Positions 39,282 to 50,335 of a stretch of DNA of 64,000 bases are shown piece by piece. Position 1 is the stretch's first letter; the number at the start of each line of letters is the position of its first letter. Source of the DNA: Parvibaculum sp. Its GTDB lineage: Bacteria; Pseudomonadota; Alphaproteobacteria; Parvibaculales; Parvibaculaceae. The notes under the pieces are model-generated. The model did not search any database, was not told the origin of the DNA, and saw nothing but the letters and a program-made list of their open reading frames with translations. The position numbers were made by a program, and so were the translations under genes. The DNA lies in contig NZ_JAUSBV010000008.1 in assembly GCF_030651915.1 (NCBI RefSeq), forward strand, positions 248,001 to 312,000, written 5' to 3'.

Positions 39282-39305
39282 ACAATTGAATATATATTCA
39301 ATTGT
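39282..39305. promoter_or_regulatory. 24-bp perfect palindrome ACAATTGAATATATATTCAATTGT, ArsR/SmtB-type operator candidate
   Basis: Self-complementary over 24 bp with TGAA-N6-TTCA core; 10 bp before the ArsR ATG, in the purT/arsR divergent spacer. Confidence 0.85.
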
Positions 39306-39315
39306 ATGGTTCATC

Positions 39316-39657
39316 ATGGCCACGCCGAAAACCGCCAGTGCCGCCCCGCCGCTGCCCGACCTCCCGCTCGACGACGACAAGACGGTGGAGCTGGCCGACA
39401 TGTTCAAGATGCTGGGCGATCCGAGCCGCTTGCGCATCGTGACAGCAACACTTGCCGGCCCGCGCGCCGTCGGCGAGATCGCCGCCGCGCTCGGCCTCTC
39501 GGTCTCTCTGGTCAGCCATCATTTGCGCCTGCTGCGCGCGACAAGGCTGGTCAGCGCCGAGCGGCGCGGCAAGCAGGTTTTCTACCGGGTGCATGACCAG
39601 CATGTCGCACGCGTCATTGCCGACATGATCGCGCATGTGAACGAGGACGCGGAATAA
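39316..39657 (+). CDS. ArsR/SmtB-family metalloregulator
   Basis: FKMLGDPSRLRIVTATLAGPRAVGEIAAALGLSVSLVSHHLRLLRATRLVSAERRGKQVFYRV; C-terminal D-Q-H-x10-H-V-N-E. Confidence 0.94.
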   Translation: MATPKTASAAPPLPDLPLDDDKTVELADMFKMLGDPSRLRIVTATLAGPRAVGEIAAALGLSVSLVSHHLRLLRATRLVSAERRGKQVFYRVHDQHVARVIADMIAHVNEDAE

Positions 39658-39750
39658 ACCCGGCTCCGTTTCAGTCCACTTATCCCCGCTCTCCCGCCCC
39701 GTGAGAGAATAGGCATAGGCACCAATCTCCAATGAATATCGGAATTCAAG

Positions 39751-40659
39751 ATGACCGTGCATCGGCATAGCGACCATCAACACGACCACAGCCACGCCAA
39801 TGAGCGCCGGGTGTTCTTCGCCATGTGGCTGACCGGCACCTTCATGATTGTCGAGTTCGCCGGCGGCATCCTGTCGGGCTCGCTGGCGCTGATCGCCGAT
39901 GCCGGCCACATGCTGACCGATACCGGCGCGCTGATGCTGGCATGGCTCGCAACGCGGCTGGCACGCAAGCCCGCCGATATCGCCCGCTCCTATGGCTACG
40001 GACGCGCCGAAACGCTGGCCGCCTTCACCAACGGCATTGTGATGCTGGTGCTGGTCGGCTGGATCCTTTTCGAGGCGGCAACGCGCATCATGGAACCGCG
40101 CGACATTCTGGCCGGGCCGATGCTGGCCGTCGCCATTGCCGGGCTTGCCGTCAACATCGTCGCGCTGAAACTACTGCATGGCGGCGACGGCAATCTCAAC
40201 ATGCGCGGAGCGGCGCTGCATGTGATGGGCGACCTCCTGGGCTCGGTCGCCGCGATCGCGGCCGCCATCGTCATCCTGACGACCGGCTTCATGGCCATCG
40301 ACCCGATCCTCTCGGTGCTGGTGGCGCTGCTGATCCTCCGAAGCGCCGCCTCGATCATCCGCGAGGCCGCGCATGTGCTGATGGAAGGTTCGCCCGAAGG
40401 CGCGGACGGCGTCGGGATTGCCGGCGACCTGATGGCGGAAGTGCCGGGGCTGGCCGACGTCCATCATGTCCATGCCTGGTCGCTGGCGTCCGATCGCAAG
40501 GTGGCGACGCTGCATGCCCGCCTCGCCCCAGACACCGACCCCGGCGTGGCACTCGCCGCCATCAAGGCGCGGCTCGCCAGCCGCTTCGGCATCGGCCATG
40601 CGACGGTGCAGATCGAGGCGGCCGATTGCCCCGACGATGCGGACCATCGCGGGCACTGA
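39751..40659 (+). CDS. Cation diffusion facilitator (CzcD/ZitB-like)
   Basis: His-rich N-terminus HRHSDHQHDHSHANE; LIADAGHMLTDTGALMLAW; H(x)MGDLLGSV. Confidence 0.95.
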   Translation: MTVHRHSDHQHDHSHANERRVFFAMWLTGTFMIVEFAGGILSGSLALIADAGHMLTDTGALMLAWLATRLARKPADIARSYGYGRAETLAAFTNGIVMLVLVGWILFEAATRIMEPRDILAGPMLAVAIAGLAVNIVALKLLHGGDGNLNMRGAALHVMGDLLGSVAAIAAAIVILTTGFMAIDPILSVLVALLILRSAASIIREAAHVLMEGSPEGADGVGIAGDLMAEVPGLADVHHVHAWSLASDRKVATLHARLAPDTDPGVALAAIKARLASRFGIGHATVQIEAADCPDDADHRGH

Positions 40660-40727
40660 AATAACCCGCGCCATTCATGTTGCGGTGCGGTATGATGCGG
40701 GTCAGACGATCAAAAAAGGGGCCAATC

Positions 40728-41438
40728 ATGCCGTTTTCGGCCGACGGAGCACGGACACTTCTGTCCTGGGCTGGCGAGCTGCGCGTCTTTGCGGAACTGG
40801 GCGCGCTGGCGCCGGCGCTGCCGGCCCTGCTTGGCGCGCCGCGCGGCGACGGTCATGCGGTGCTGGTGCTGCCCGGCATGCTGACCGGCGACGAGGCGAC
40901 CTTTGTCATCCGCCGCTATCTCGACGAACTGGGCTACACGACGCATCCCTGGAACCAGGGCCACAACTGGGGCCCGAGCCGGGCGCTGCACGCGGCTTTG
41001 CGCGAACGGCTGCGCGAATTGTCGGCGCGCTATGGCCGCCGCGTCAGCCTTGTCGGCTGGAGCCTGGGCGGCATTTATGCGCGCGAGCTCGCGCGGGAAT
41101 ATCCGCAACTGGTGCGCCAGGTCGTGACGCTGGGCAGCCCCTTCGGCGCCGAGAACGGCCCGGACGGATATGACGGCGGCGAAAAAGCCGCCCGCCGCCG
41201 CATCGCCCCGCCGGTGCCCTGCACCGCCATCTATTCGAAAAGCGACGGCGTGGTTTCGTGGCAGGACTGCCGCGAAATAGAAGGTCCGCAGGCGGAGAAT
41301 ATCGAGGTGACGGCCACCCATCTCGGCATGGGCGTCAACCCGATGGTGCTCTGGGCGATCGCCGACCGGCTGGCGCAGTCGGAAAGCAATTGGACGCCGT
41401 TCGACCGCACCGGCTGGCACGGGGTGGTTTACGGGTGA
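40728..41438 (+). CDS. Alpha/beta hydrolase (lipase-like)
   Basis: VLVLPGMLTGDEATFVIRRYLDELGY; SLVGWSLGGIYARELARE; YSKSDGVVSW. Confidence 0.87.
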   Translation: MPFSADGARTLLSWAGELRVFAELGALAPALPALLGAPRGDGHAVLVLPGMLTGDEATFVIRRYLDELGYTTHPWNQGHNWGPSRALHAALRERLRELSARYGRRVSLVGWSLGGIYARELAREYPQLVRQVVTLGSPFGAENGPDGYDGGEKAARRRIAPPVPCTAIYSKSDGVVSWQDCREIEGPQAENIEVTATHLGMGVNPMVLWAIADRLAQSESNWTPFDRTGWHGVVYG

Positions 41439-41609
41439 GGCGACCAGCCGCACCTCCCCTCCCGAGATCCTCATTGCCGGGCTTGTATGGGCATGACGAT
41501 GTTTGGGAACAGTGAACGAACCGCAGCCGCATAATTGCCGCACCCCCAGATACCGGCTTTCGCGCGGGTGACATCGGTGCTGTAGTGTTCTCCCAAAAGG
41601 GAGGCACCT

Positions 41610-42047
41610 ATGAGCCTGACAGAACAAGAAAAACAACTGATCGAACATTCCATCGAACGCGTGGCGGAAGTGGCCGGCGATCCGTCTCGTCAGGTCTATG
41701 CGCGGCTCTTTGCGCAGTCGCCGGAGATGGAGGCGCTGTTCGTGCTGGACACCGACGGCAATGCGCGCGGCCACATGTTGTCGGAATCGCTCGATTGCAT
41801 ATTCGATTTTCTGGGACCGCGCGCCTATGCGCCGGTGCTGATCCAGAGCGAACTGACCAATCACAGCAATGTCGGCGTGCCGCCGCGCGTCTTCGCGACG
41901 TTCTTCACGGTGGTCATGGAGACATTTCGCGAATTACTGGACGCGGAATGGACGGCGGAAACGGACGCCGCCTGGGCAACGCTGCTCGGCGAGCTCGACG
42001 CGGTGGTGGCGGAGCAAGCGAAGAAATACGGCATGGAAGTGGTTTAG
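41610..42047 (+). CDS. Single-domain globin-like protein
   Basis: VYARLFAQSPEMEALF, LTNHSNVGVPPRVFATFFTVVMETF (possible proximal His). Confidence 0.75.
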   Translation: MSLTEQEKQLIEHSIERVAEVAGDPSRQVYARLFAQSPEMEALFVLDTDGNARGHMLSESLDCIFDFLGPRAYAPVLIQSELTNHSNVGVPPRVFATFFTVVMETFRELLDAEWTAETDAAWATLLGELDAVVAEQAKKYGMEVV

Positions 42048-42070
42048 AGGCCGCATCCTCTCCCTAAGTA

Positions 42071-42162
42071 CGTCATGGCCCGCTTCATGCGGGCCATCCA
42101 CGTCTTTGCAGCCATTCAGACAAGGAAGACGTGGACGGCCCGGACAAGCCGGGCCGTGACGA
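42071..42162. repeat. REP-like palindromic repeat pair in inverted orientation
   Basis: CGTCATGGCCCGcttcatGCGGGCCATCCACGTCTTT ... AAGACGTGGACGGCCCGGacaagCCGGGCCGTGACG. Confidence 0.75.
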
Positions 42163-42170
42163 TTTTTTTT
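42135..42170 (+). terminator. Rho-independent terminator after the globin gene
   Basis: ACGGCCCGG-acaag-CCGGGCCGT stem followed shortly by TTTTTTTT. Confidence 0.8.
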
Positions 42171-42183
42171 AGTTCTGCTTCCC

Positions 42184-42867
42184 CTACCCCCTGACCCCCG
42201 CGATCTTCGCCGCCGCCTCGAAACCGATACGCGGGCTCGACAGCAGCGGCACGGAGAGCGCGCCGCTGCGATCGGCGGCGGGCGCCATCGAAGCTTGCGC
42301 CAGCACCAGCACATCGACATCGCGCGCCGCATCGGCGAGGCGGCCTGCGATGCCACCGTAATAATCGTCGAGACGGCCTTCGCGGAAGGCCGCCCAGACG
42401 TCGTCGAACAGGAACTCGCGAACCCGGACATCGCGGCCGACCCGTGCCGCCGAGCTTTCAATCAGCGCCCGGGTGGGCGCGAGCGTCGGCGCCAGCGCCG
42501 CGCAGACGCCGATGACGCGGCCGGCCAGAACCGCCGCATCGGCCATCGGCCGGTCGATGCGCATGATCGGGATTTCAGCCTCCCCGGCTGCCGCTTCGGC
42601 GGCCGGCCCCAGCGTCGAGCAGGTGCAGACGACGACGCGCGCGCCACCTTCGGCGAGCGCCAGCAGCGCCTCCTGCGTGCGCAGGCTGACGGCGGCGGTG
42701 AGGCCGCCCGCCTTCTCGGTGGCGCAGAGAAGATCCTCGCGCACCGCATGGGTGAGCGCGACGCCGGGCGCAAGCTCGCGCGCCAACGCGTCGAAAGTGT
42801 CGATATGGACGGCGGCCGTGTGCAGGAAGGCGATGGCGGCGCCGTGATGTCGTAATGATGGAGGCAT
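42184..42867 (-). CDS. Aspartate/glutamate racemase family protein
   Basis: VVVCTCSTLGPAAEAA; IPIMRIDRPMADAAV; VLVLAQASMAPAAD. Confidence 0.83.
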   Translation of the reverse strand: MPPSLRHHGAAIAFLHTAAVHIDTFDALARELAPGVALTHAVREDLLCATEKAGGLTAAVSLRTQEALLALAEGGARVVVCTCSTLGPAAEAAAGEAEIPIMRIDRPMADAAVLAGRVIGVCAALAPTLAPTRALIESSAARVGRDVRVREFLFDDVWAAFREGRLDDYYGGIAGRLADAARDVDVLVLAQASMAPAADRSGALSVPLLSSPRIGFEAAAKIAGVRG

Positions 42868-42882
42868 GGGCCTCTCCTCAAA

Positions 42883-42916
42883 GAAAAAGGCCCTCCGCGA
42901 TCTTCGCGGAGGGCCC
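42883..42916 (-). terminator. Rho-independent terminator for ilvC
   Basis: GGCCCTCCGCGA/TCGCGGAGGGCC 12-bp stem; minus strand continues into a TTTTT tract. Confidence 0.9.
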
Positions 42917-42947
42917 CATGTTTCGTCGGGCTGAGTGCGAGATCGCG

Positions 42948-44275
<1,328 letters not shown>

Positions 44276-44282
44276 CTTTCTC

Positions 44283-44795
44283 CTACATCGCCTCGGGACC
44301 GCGGGCGATCGCCACCACGCCGGTCCGCGACACATCCACGAGGCCGAGCGGCCTCATCAATCCGATAAAGGCGTCGATCTTGGTCGGCGCGCCCGTCACC
44401 TCGAAAATGAAGGAGGTGTGGGTCGTGTCGATGACGCGGGCGCGGAAGGCATCGGCCAGCCTGAGCGCCTCGACGCGGCGTTCGCCGGTGCCCGCCACCT
44501 TGACCAGCGCCATTTCGCGCTCGACCGAATTGGCCTCGACAGTGAGGTCCATCACGCGGTGGACCGGCACCAGCCGGTCGAGCTGCGCCTTGATCTGCTC
44601 GATCACCATCGGCGTGCCGACCGTGACGATGGTGATGCGCGAGGTGTGCTCGGCCTGGTCGACTTCGGCCACCGTCAGGCTTTCGATATTGTAGCCCCGG
44701 CCCGAAAACAGCCCGATGACGCGCGCCAGCACGCCCGCCTCGTTGTCGACGAGGACGGCGATGGTGTGCCGTTCGATGGTCTCATCCTTCTTCAT
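44283..44795 (-). CDS. ilvH: Acetolactate synthase small subunit
   Basis: ACT domain TIAVLVDNEAGVLARVIGLFSGRGYNIESLTVAEVD. Confidence 0.97.
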   Translation of the reverse strand: MKKDETIERHTIAVLVDNEAGVLARVIGLFSGRGYNIESLTVAEVDQAEHTSRITIVTVGTPMVIEQIKAQLDRLVPVHRVMDLTVEANSVEREMALVKVAGTGERRVEALRLADAFRARVIDTTHTSFIFEVTGAPTKIDAFIGLMRPLGLVDVSRTGVVAIARGPEAM

Positions 44796-44853
44796 GCGCG
44801 TCTCTGTATTGTGTCCGGGGCCTCGGGGGAAGCTTATTTTGGCGTTTTCCCCG

Positions 44854-46608
44854 TCAAACCAGCATTTTGCCCTCTTCGGAGACGGTGGCGCCCTCGGCAT
44901 CGTCGCCCAGGATCATCTCGTTATGCGCCGCCCCCGAGGGGATCATCGGATAGCAATTCTCGAACTTGTCGACCACGCAGTCGAGGATGACCGGACCCGG
45001 CACCTCGATCATCCGCTTGATCGCGTCGTCAAGCTCGGAAGGCTTCGAGGCGCGGATGCCGGTCGCGCCATAGGCTTCGGCCAGCTTGACGAAATCGGGC
45101 AGCGAATCCGAATAGGAATGCGAATAGCGGCCCTCATGCAGCAGCTCCTGCCACTGCCGGACCATGCCCATATATTCGTTGTTGATGATGAAAATCTTGA
45201 CCGGCAGCATGAACTGAACGGCGGTCGAGAGTTCCTGAATGCACATCTGGATCGAGGCTTCGCCGGCGATGTCGATGACCAGCGCGTCCGGGTGCGCGAT
45301 CTGCACGCCGATGGCGGCCGGAAAGCCATAGCCCATCGTGCCGAGACCGCCCGACGTCATCCAGCGATTGGGCTGCTCGAACGGGAAGTGCTGCGCCGCC
45401 CACATCTGATGCTGGCCGACTTCGGTGGTGATGTAGGTCTCGCGATGCTTCGACAGCTCGTAGAGACGCTGGATCGCCTGTTGCGGCTTGATGATGTCGT
45501 CATTGGTCTTGAAGCTGAGCGACTTGCGCGCCCGCCACGCTTCGATCTGCTTCCACCAGGCCGACAGCGCGTCCTTGTCGGGACGGCGTGCCTTCGACTT
45601 CCAGATGCGCAGCATGTCTTCGAGCACATGGGCGCAATCGCCGATGATGCCGATATCGACACGAACGTTCTTGTTGATCGACGAGGCGTCGATATCGACA
45701 TGGATCTTTTTCGAATGCGGCGCGAAGGCGTCGAGACGGCCCGTGACGCGGTCGTCGAAGCGCGCGCCGATATTGATCAGCACGTCGCAATCATGCATCG
45801 CATTGTTGGCCTCGAAGGTGCCATGCATGCCGAGCATGCCGAGCCACTGCTTGTCCGACGCCGGATAGGCGCCGAGCCCCATCAGGGTGGAGGTGATCGG
45901 ATAGCCGGTCAGGCGCACGAATTCGCGCAGCAGCTGGCTGGCAACCGTGCCGGAATTGATGATGCCGCCGCCGGTGTAGAAAACCGGCTTCTTGGCATTG
46001 GCGATCAGGTCGACCGCCTGCTTGATCTTCTCGATGTCGCCCTTGACCTTCGGCCGGTAGGTGCGGTGAACGACATTCTGCGGGCCGGTATATTCGCCCT
46101 TCTGGAACTGGACGTCCTTCGGGATGTCGATGACGACCGGGCCCGGACGGCCGTGGGTCGCGACATAGAAAGCCTCGTGCATGACGCGCGTCAGCTCCTG
46201 CGGCGACTTCACCAGCCAGTTGTGCTTGGTGCAATGACGCGTGATGCCGACCGTGTCGCATTCCTGGAAGGCGTCGGAGCCGATCAGATGCGTGGCGACC
46301 TGCCCGGTGAGACAGACGATCGGGATCGAATCCATCAAGGCATCGGTGAGGCCGGTGACCGCATTGGTGGCGCCGGGGCCGGAGGTGACAAGGACGACGC
46401 CGGGCTTGCCGGTCGAGCGCGCATAGCCTTCGGCCGCATGCACTGCGCCCTGCTCGTGACGAACGAGGATGTGGCGGATCTTGTTCTGCTGGAACAGCGC
46501 ATCGTAGATCGGCAGCACGGCGCCGCCGGGATAGCCGAAAATCGTGTCCACGCCCTGATCGACCAGCGCCTTGATGACGATTTCCGCGCCTGTCAGTTCC
46601 TGAGCCAT
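44854..46608 (-). CDS. ilvB: Acetolactate synthase large subunit
   Basis: ThDP enzyme: YPGGAVLPIYDAL, GPGATNAVTGL, EVGQHQMWAAQ. Confidence 0.97.
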   Translation of the reverse strand: MAQELTGAEIVIKALVDQGVDTIFGYPGGAVLPIYDALFQQNKIRHILVRHEQGAVHAAEGYARSTGKPGVVLVTSGPGATNAVTGLTDALMDSIPIVCLTGQVATHLIGSDAFQECDTVGITRHCTKHNWLVKSPQELTRVMHEAFYVATHGRPGPVVIDIPKDVQFQKGEYTGPQNVVHRTYRPKVKGDIEKIKQAVDLIANAKKPVFYTGGGIINSGTVASQLLREFVRLTGYPITSTLMGLGAYPASDKQWLGMLGMHGTFEANNAMHDCDVLINIGARFDDRVTGRLDAFAPHSKKIHVDIDASSINKNVRVDIGIIGDCAHVLEDMLRIWKSKARRPDKDALSAWWKQIEAWRARKSLSFKTNDDIIKPQQAIQRLYELSKHRETYITTEVGQHQMWAAQHFPFEQPNRWMTSGGLGTMGYGFPAAIGVQIAHPDALVIDIAGEASIQMCIQELSTAVQFMLPVKIFIINNEYMGMVRQWQELLHEGRYSHSYSDSLPDFVKLAEAYGATGIRASKPSELDDAIKRMIEVPGPVILDCVVDKFENCYPMIPSGAAHNEMILGDDAEGATVSEEGKMLV

Positions 46609-46730
46609 CGGTCCGGTCCTTGCGAGGCCCCGGGAAGGGGCCAGAAACAACAAAGCGGCACGCGCAATGCCCGGAATCCGGACGTTTTCAAGCGCATCGC
46701 CGCCGAAAGCGCGGGCAACCTAACCGCGCC

Positions 46731-47675
46731 TCAGGACCGGGTCAACCCCAAATCGTCAATAAATGAAAAGATTTCTGCATTAATACTTTCCGAATCTTGC
46801 GTATGGAAGGCCATCCACGCAATCATTTGAGTCCGGAACCAGGTTTCCTGCCGTTTGGCATAGGCCCGCGTTTCGGCCTGTCCGGCCGTAATGGCCTCTT
46901 CGAGCAGCAGGGCGCCGACGAGATGGCCCATCAGCGGGCGCAGGCCGAGCGCCTTCATGGCCGGCAGCGCAGGGTCGAGCGCGAGGGCGGCCATGGCGGC
47001 CGCCTCCTCAAGCGCGCCCTCTTCGACCATGCGCGCAAAGCGAGCGTCGCAGCGCGCCCTGAGCCAGTCGCGATCGGGCATCAGCACGATTTTGGCGAAA
47101 CGCCCCGTCACCAGCGGCACCGGCGGCACTTGCTGCCATTCGCTCAAGGGCCGGCCGGTGGCGCGCGCCACTTCGACACCGCGGGCAATGCGCTGGCGAT
47201 CTGACGGGCGGATGGTGGCGGCCAGTGCCGGATCGGCTTCGGCCAGCAGCGCATGTGCACCCTCGCCCGCTGCCGCGACCTCGGCGCGCACCTCGCGGCG
47301 CAGATCGGGCGGGATCGCCGGGATCGGCGCCAGACCTTCGACAAGCGCCCGGAAATAGAGGCCGGTGCCGCCGACGACGATGGGCACCCGGCCCCGCCTC
47401 GCAATCTCGCCCATGACGCGGGCGGCCTCGACCGCCCAGCGCCCGGCCGAGAGCGGCGCGTCTGCCGCCGTGACGCCGTAAAGATGATGTGGCACAAGCG
47501 CTTCTTCGGCTTCGGAGGGCCGCGCCGTCAGCACCCGCATTTCGCGATAAAGCTGCATCGAATCGGCATTGACGATCTCACCGCCGAGCCTTTCGGCCAG
47601 CGCCAGCGCCAGCGCGGACTTGCCGCTGGCGGTCGGCCCTGCAATAAGAACGGCGCGATCGACTTCGAGACTCAA
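46731..47675 (-). CDS. miaA: tRNA dimethylallyltransferase (probable TTG start)
   Basis: LIAGPTASGKSALALALAERLGGEIVNADSMQLYREM; IVVGGTGLYFRALVEGL; KRQETWFRTQ. Confidence 0.96.
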   Translation of the reverse strand: MSLEVDRAVLIAGPTASGKSALALALAERLGGEIVNADSMQLYREMRVLTARPSEAEEALVPHHLYGVTAADAPLSAGRWAVEAARVMGEIARRGRVPIVVGGTGLYFRALVEGLAPIPAIPPDLRREVRAEVAAAGEGAHALLAEADPALAATIRPSDRQRIARGVEVARATGRPLSEWQQVPPVPLVTGRFAKIVLMPDRDWLRARCDARFARMVEEGALEEAAAMAALALDPALPAMKALGLRPLMGHLVGALLLEEAITAGQAETRAYAKRQETWFRTQMIAWMAFHTQDSESINAEIFSFIDDLGLTRS

Positions 47676-47702
47676 GAGACGGGTTCCTTTCCGGTTTTCG
47701 CG

Positions 47703-48590
47703 ATGAAATACGTCCTGACGCTGATAGGCAACACGGCAACGCCGCTTTCGCAAGCGCATGTCGACGCGGCGCGCGGCCTGCTACCGGCGCCGGCGCTCGC
47801 CGACTGGCTTGCGGAAGGTGTCGCCTGCGACATCGCTTTCGAAACGCCGAATCCAAGGCCGGCCGAACTGGCGGCGCGCGCGGCGCTGAAGGACGTGAAG
47901 ATCGACCTCGCCGTGCAGCCCGTCGGCAGCCGCCGCAAGAAGCTGCTAGTCGCCGACATGGATTCGACCATCATCCAGCAGGAATGCATCGACGAGCTGG
48001 CCGCCGAACTCGGGATCAAACCGCAGATCGCCGCCATCACCGAACGCGCCATGAAGGGCGAGATCGAATTCGAGCCGGCGCTGCGCGAGCGCGTGGCGCT
48101 GTTGAAGGGCCTCGACGTTGCGGCGCTCGACAGGGTCTATCGCAGCCGCATCGTCGAAACGCCGGGCGGCCGCGCGCTGACAGCAACCATGCGCGCCCAT
48201 GGCGCGGCCTGCGCGCTGGTCTCGGGCGGCTTCAGCTTTTTTACCGGGCGTGTTGCCGCCGCCGTCGGTTTCGACGTCAATCAAGCAAACGAACTGCTGT
48301 TTGAAAACGGCAAGCTGACCGGCGCCGTGCAGGAACCGATCCTCGGCCGCCAGGCCAAGATCGAGGCGCTGGTGAAACTGCGCGGCGAGATGAACCTCGG
48401 CCATCACGAAACGATGGCGGTGGGCGACGGCGCCAACGATCTCGGCATGATCGGCGAAGCGGGCCTCGGCGTTGCTTTTCACGCCAAGCCCGTGGTCGCC
48501 GAAGCGGCCGATGCGCGCATCGATCATGGCGACCTGACGGCGCTGCTCTATCTGCAGGGCTACCGGAAAGACGAAATCAGGCTGGGCTGA
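47703..48590 (+). CDS. serB: Phosphoserine phosphatase
   Basis: LLVADMDSTIIQQECIDELA; VSGGFSFFTGRVA; VGDGANDLGMI. Confidence 0.97.
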   Translation: MKYVLTLIGNTATPLSQAHVDAARGLLPAPALADWLAEGVACDIAFETPNPRPAELAARAALKDVKIDLAVQPVGSRRKKLLVADMDSTIIQQECIDELAAELGIKPQIAAITERAMKGEIEFEPALRERVALLKGLDVAALDRVYRSRIVETPGGRALTATMRAHGAACALVSGGFSFFTGRVAAAVGFDVNQANELLFENGKLTGAVQEPILGRQAKIEALVKLRGEMNLGHHETMAVGDGANDLGMIGEAGLGVAFHAKPVVAEAADARIDHGDLTALLYLQGYRKDEIRLG

Positions 48591-48594
48591 CGCA

Positions 48595-50049
48595 CTATTG
48601 CCCACCGAGCCGGAGCGCGACGAAGCGCATATCGCCGCCGCTCGACAGACGCAACAGCACCGTGTTGCGCCCCGCCTTCTCCTCGGACGCGACGATCCGC
48701 TCGACATCGGCGGGCGTGGCCACGTCGCGCTGCGCGACCTGCAGGATGACATCGCCCGGACGGACGCCTTTTTCGGCCGCCGCGCTCGCCGGATCGACAT
48801 CGCTGACGAGAACGCCCTGGGTCTGTGCATCCACATTGAAGCCTTGCCGCGTCTCGGCGGTCAGCGCCGTCAGACTGAGCCCCAGCACGACCGTCCGGGC
48901 GGGTCCGGGCGCCGTTTCGGCCGGCACGGCGGCGGGCGTCTCCTCGGATTCGTCGAGCCGCGCAACCTGGACCTTCACGCCGAGCGTGCGGCCGCCGCGA
49001 AAGATTTCGACATCGACCGTCTTGCCGACATCGGTTTCGGCAACGACGCGCGGCAGATCGCGCATGGCACCGATGTTGCGGCCATCGAAACTCAGCACGA
49101 CATCGCCAGGCTCGATGCCCGCCATGGCGGCCGGGCCGTCTTCATTGATGCCGGCGATCAGCGCGCCGCGCGCCGGCGTGAGGCCGAGGCTGTCGGCGAT
49201 CTCGGGCGTCACCGTCTGGATGCGCACGCCGATCCAGCCGCGCCGCGTTTCGCCATGTTCGAGGATCTGCTCGACGACCGGCCGCACCGTCGATGTCGGC
49301 ACGGCAAAGCCGATGCCGACCGAGGCGCCGGACGGCGAAATGATCGCCGAATTGACGCCGACCACGCGGCCCTCCATGTCGAACAGCGGCCCGCCGGAAT
49401 TGCCCCGGTTGATCGAGGCGTCGGTCTGGATGAAATCGTCGTAATTGCCGGCGTGAATGTCGCGGTTGAGCGCCGAGATGATGCCGGCCGTGACCGTGCC
49501 GCCAAGGCCGAAGGGATTGCCGATCGCAATCACCCAGTCGCCGACCCGGGCCTTGCTGCTGTCGCCGAGTTCGACGAAGGGCAGCGGCGTCTTGCTTTCG
49601 ACCTTGAGCACGGCGATATCGGTTTTCGGATCGCGCCCCGTCAGCACCGCCGGCAGGGTGGTGCCGTCCATGAAGATGACCTCGATCCGGTCGGCGCCGT
49701 CGATCACGTGATTGTTGGTGACGATGACACCCGAGGGGTCGATCACGAAACCCGAACCGAGCGACTGCACGCGCTGCGGCCGCTGGCCTTGCTGCTCCAT
49801 GAACTCCTTGAAGAAATCGTTGAGCGGCGAGCCCTCCGGCACACCGGGAATGGACTGCGGGCCGGTGCCGAGAAGCTGCGATGTCGAGATGTTGACGACG
49901 GCCGGCGACAGGCGTTCGGCAAGATTGGCGAAGCTGTCGGGCGCCGCTTGCGCCTGCGCCGCCGAAGCCAGCAGCGGCACCATCAGCAACGCCACCGCCA
50001 CGCCGCGCATGAAGTCGCGCCGCGCCCGTCCTGTACCGGTCCCTGCCAT
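48595..50049 (-). CDS. degP: DegP/Do-family periplasmic serine protease with two PDZ domains
   Basis: VTNNHVI, INRGNSGGPLFD, two PDZ domains, signal peptide. Confidence 0.95.
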   Translation of the reverse strand: MAGTGTGRARRDFMRGVAVALLMVPLLASAAQAQAAPDSFANLAERLSPAVVNISTSQLLGTGPQSIPGVPEGSPLNDFFKEFMEQQGQRPQRVQSLGSGFVIDPSGVIVTNNHVIDGADRIEVIFMDGTTLPAVLTGRDPKTDIAVLKVESKTPLPFVELGDSSKARVGDWVIAIGNPFGLGGTVTAGIISALNRDIHAGNYDDFIQTDASINRGNSGGPLFDMEGRVVGVNSAIISPSGASVGIGFAVPTSTVRPVVEQILEHGETRRGWIGVRIQTVTPEIADSLGLTPARGALIAGINEDGPAAMAGIEPGDVVLSFDGRNIGAMRDLPRVVAETDVGKTVDVEIFRGGRTLGVKVQVARLDESEETPAAVPAETAPGPARTVVLGLSLTALTAETRQGFNVDAQTQGVLVSDVDPASAAAEKGVRPGDVILQVAQRDVATPADVERIVASEEKAGRNTVLLRLSSGGDMRFVALRLGGQ

Positions 50050-50140
50050 CGAAACGCCACTCCCCTCGGCCGATCCGCCGCCCCGTCCGGGGCAGCGCCG
50101 CCTTCATTGTGAGACGGATTATGGACGAATTGAGGCGTCC

Positions 50141-50332
50141 TCAGCCGCGCACCAGCCAGACGATGAAAACACCGGCGGCAAGCGCCACAAGCCCGGCCAT
50201 CCGCAGCGCCTGTTCCGGCTGCACGGAAAGCGCCGCCAGCGCCCGCCGCATCGGCTCCGGAAAGGCTGCATAGGCCAGCCCCTCAAGCGCAATCGCCAGA
50301 CCGAGCGCCGTGACGAGATCGGTCCAGTCCAC
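50141..50332 (-). CDS. DUF2065 small membrane protein
   Basis: MDWTDLVTALGLAIALEGLAYAAFPEPMRRAL...; canonical position after hflC. Confidence 0.92.
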   Translation of the reverse strand: MDWTDLVTALGLAIALEGLAYAAFPEPMRRALAALSVQPEQALRMAGLVALAAGVFIVWLVRG

Positions 50333-50335
50333 GGG

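Noticed and set aside
46609-46730. Possible ilvB attenuator: GGCCCC-N5-GGGGCC hairpin and a short frame MRLKTSGFRALRVPLCCFWPLP...
   Set aside because: No run of Leu/Val/Ile codons, no T tract after the hairpin, and the frame reads on into the ilvB start region; too weak.
44716-46830. 704-aa plus-strand ORF
   Set aside because: Antisense to ilvB/ilvH; shadow ORF.
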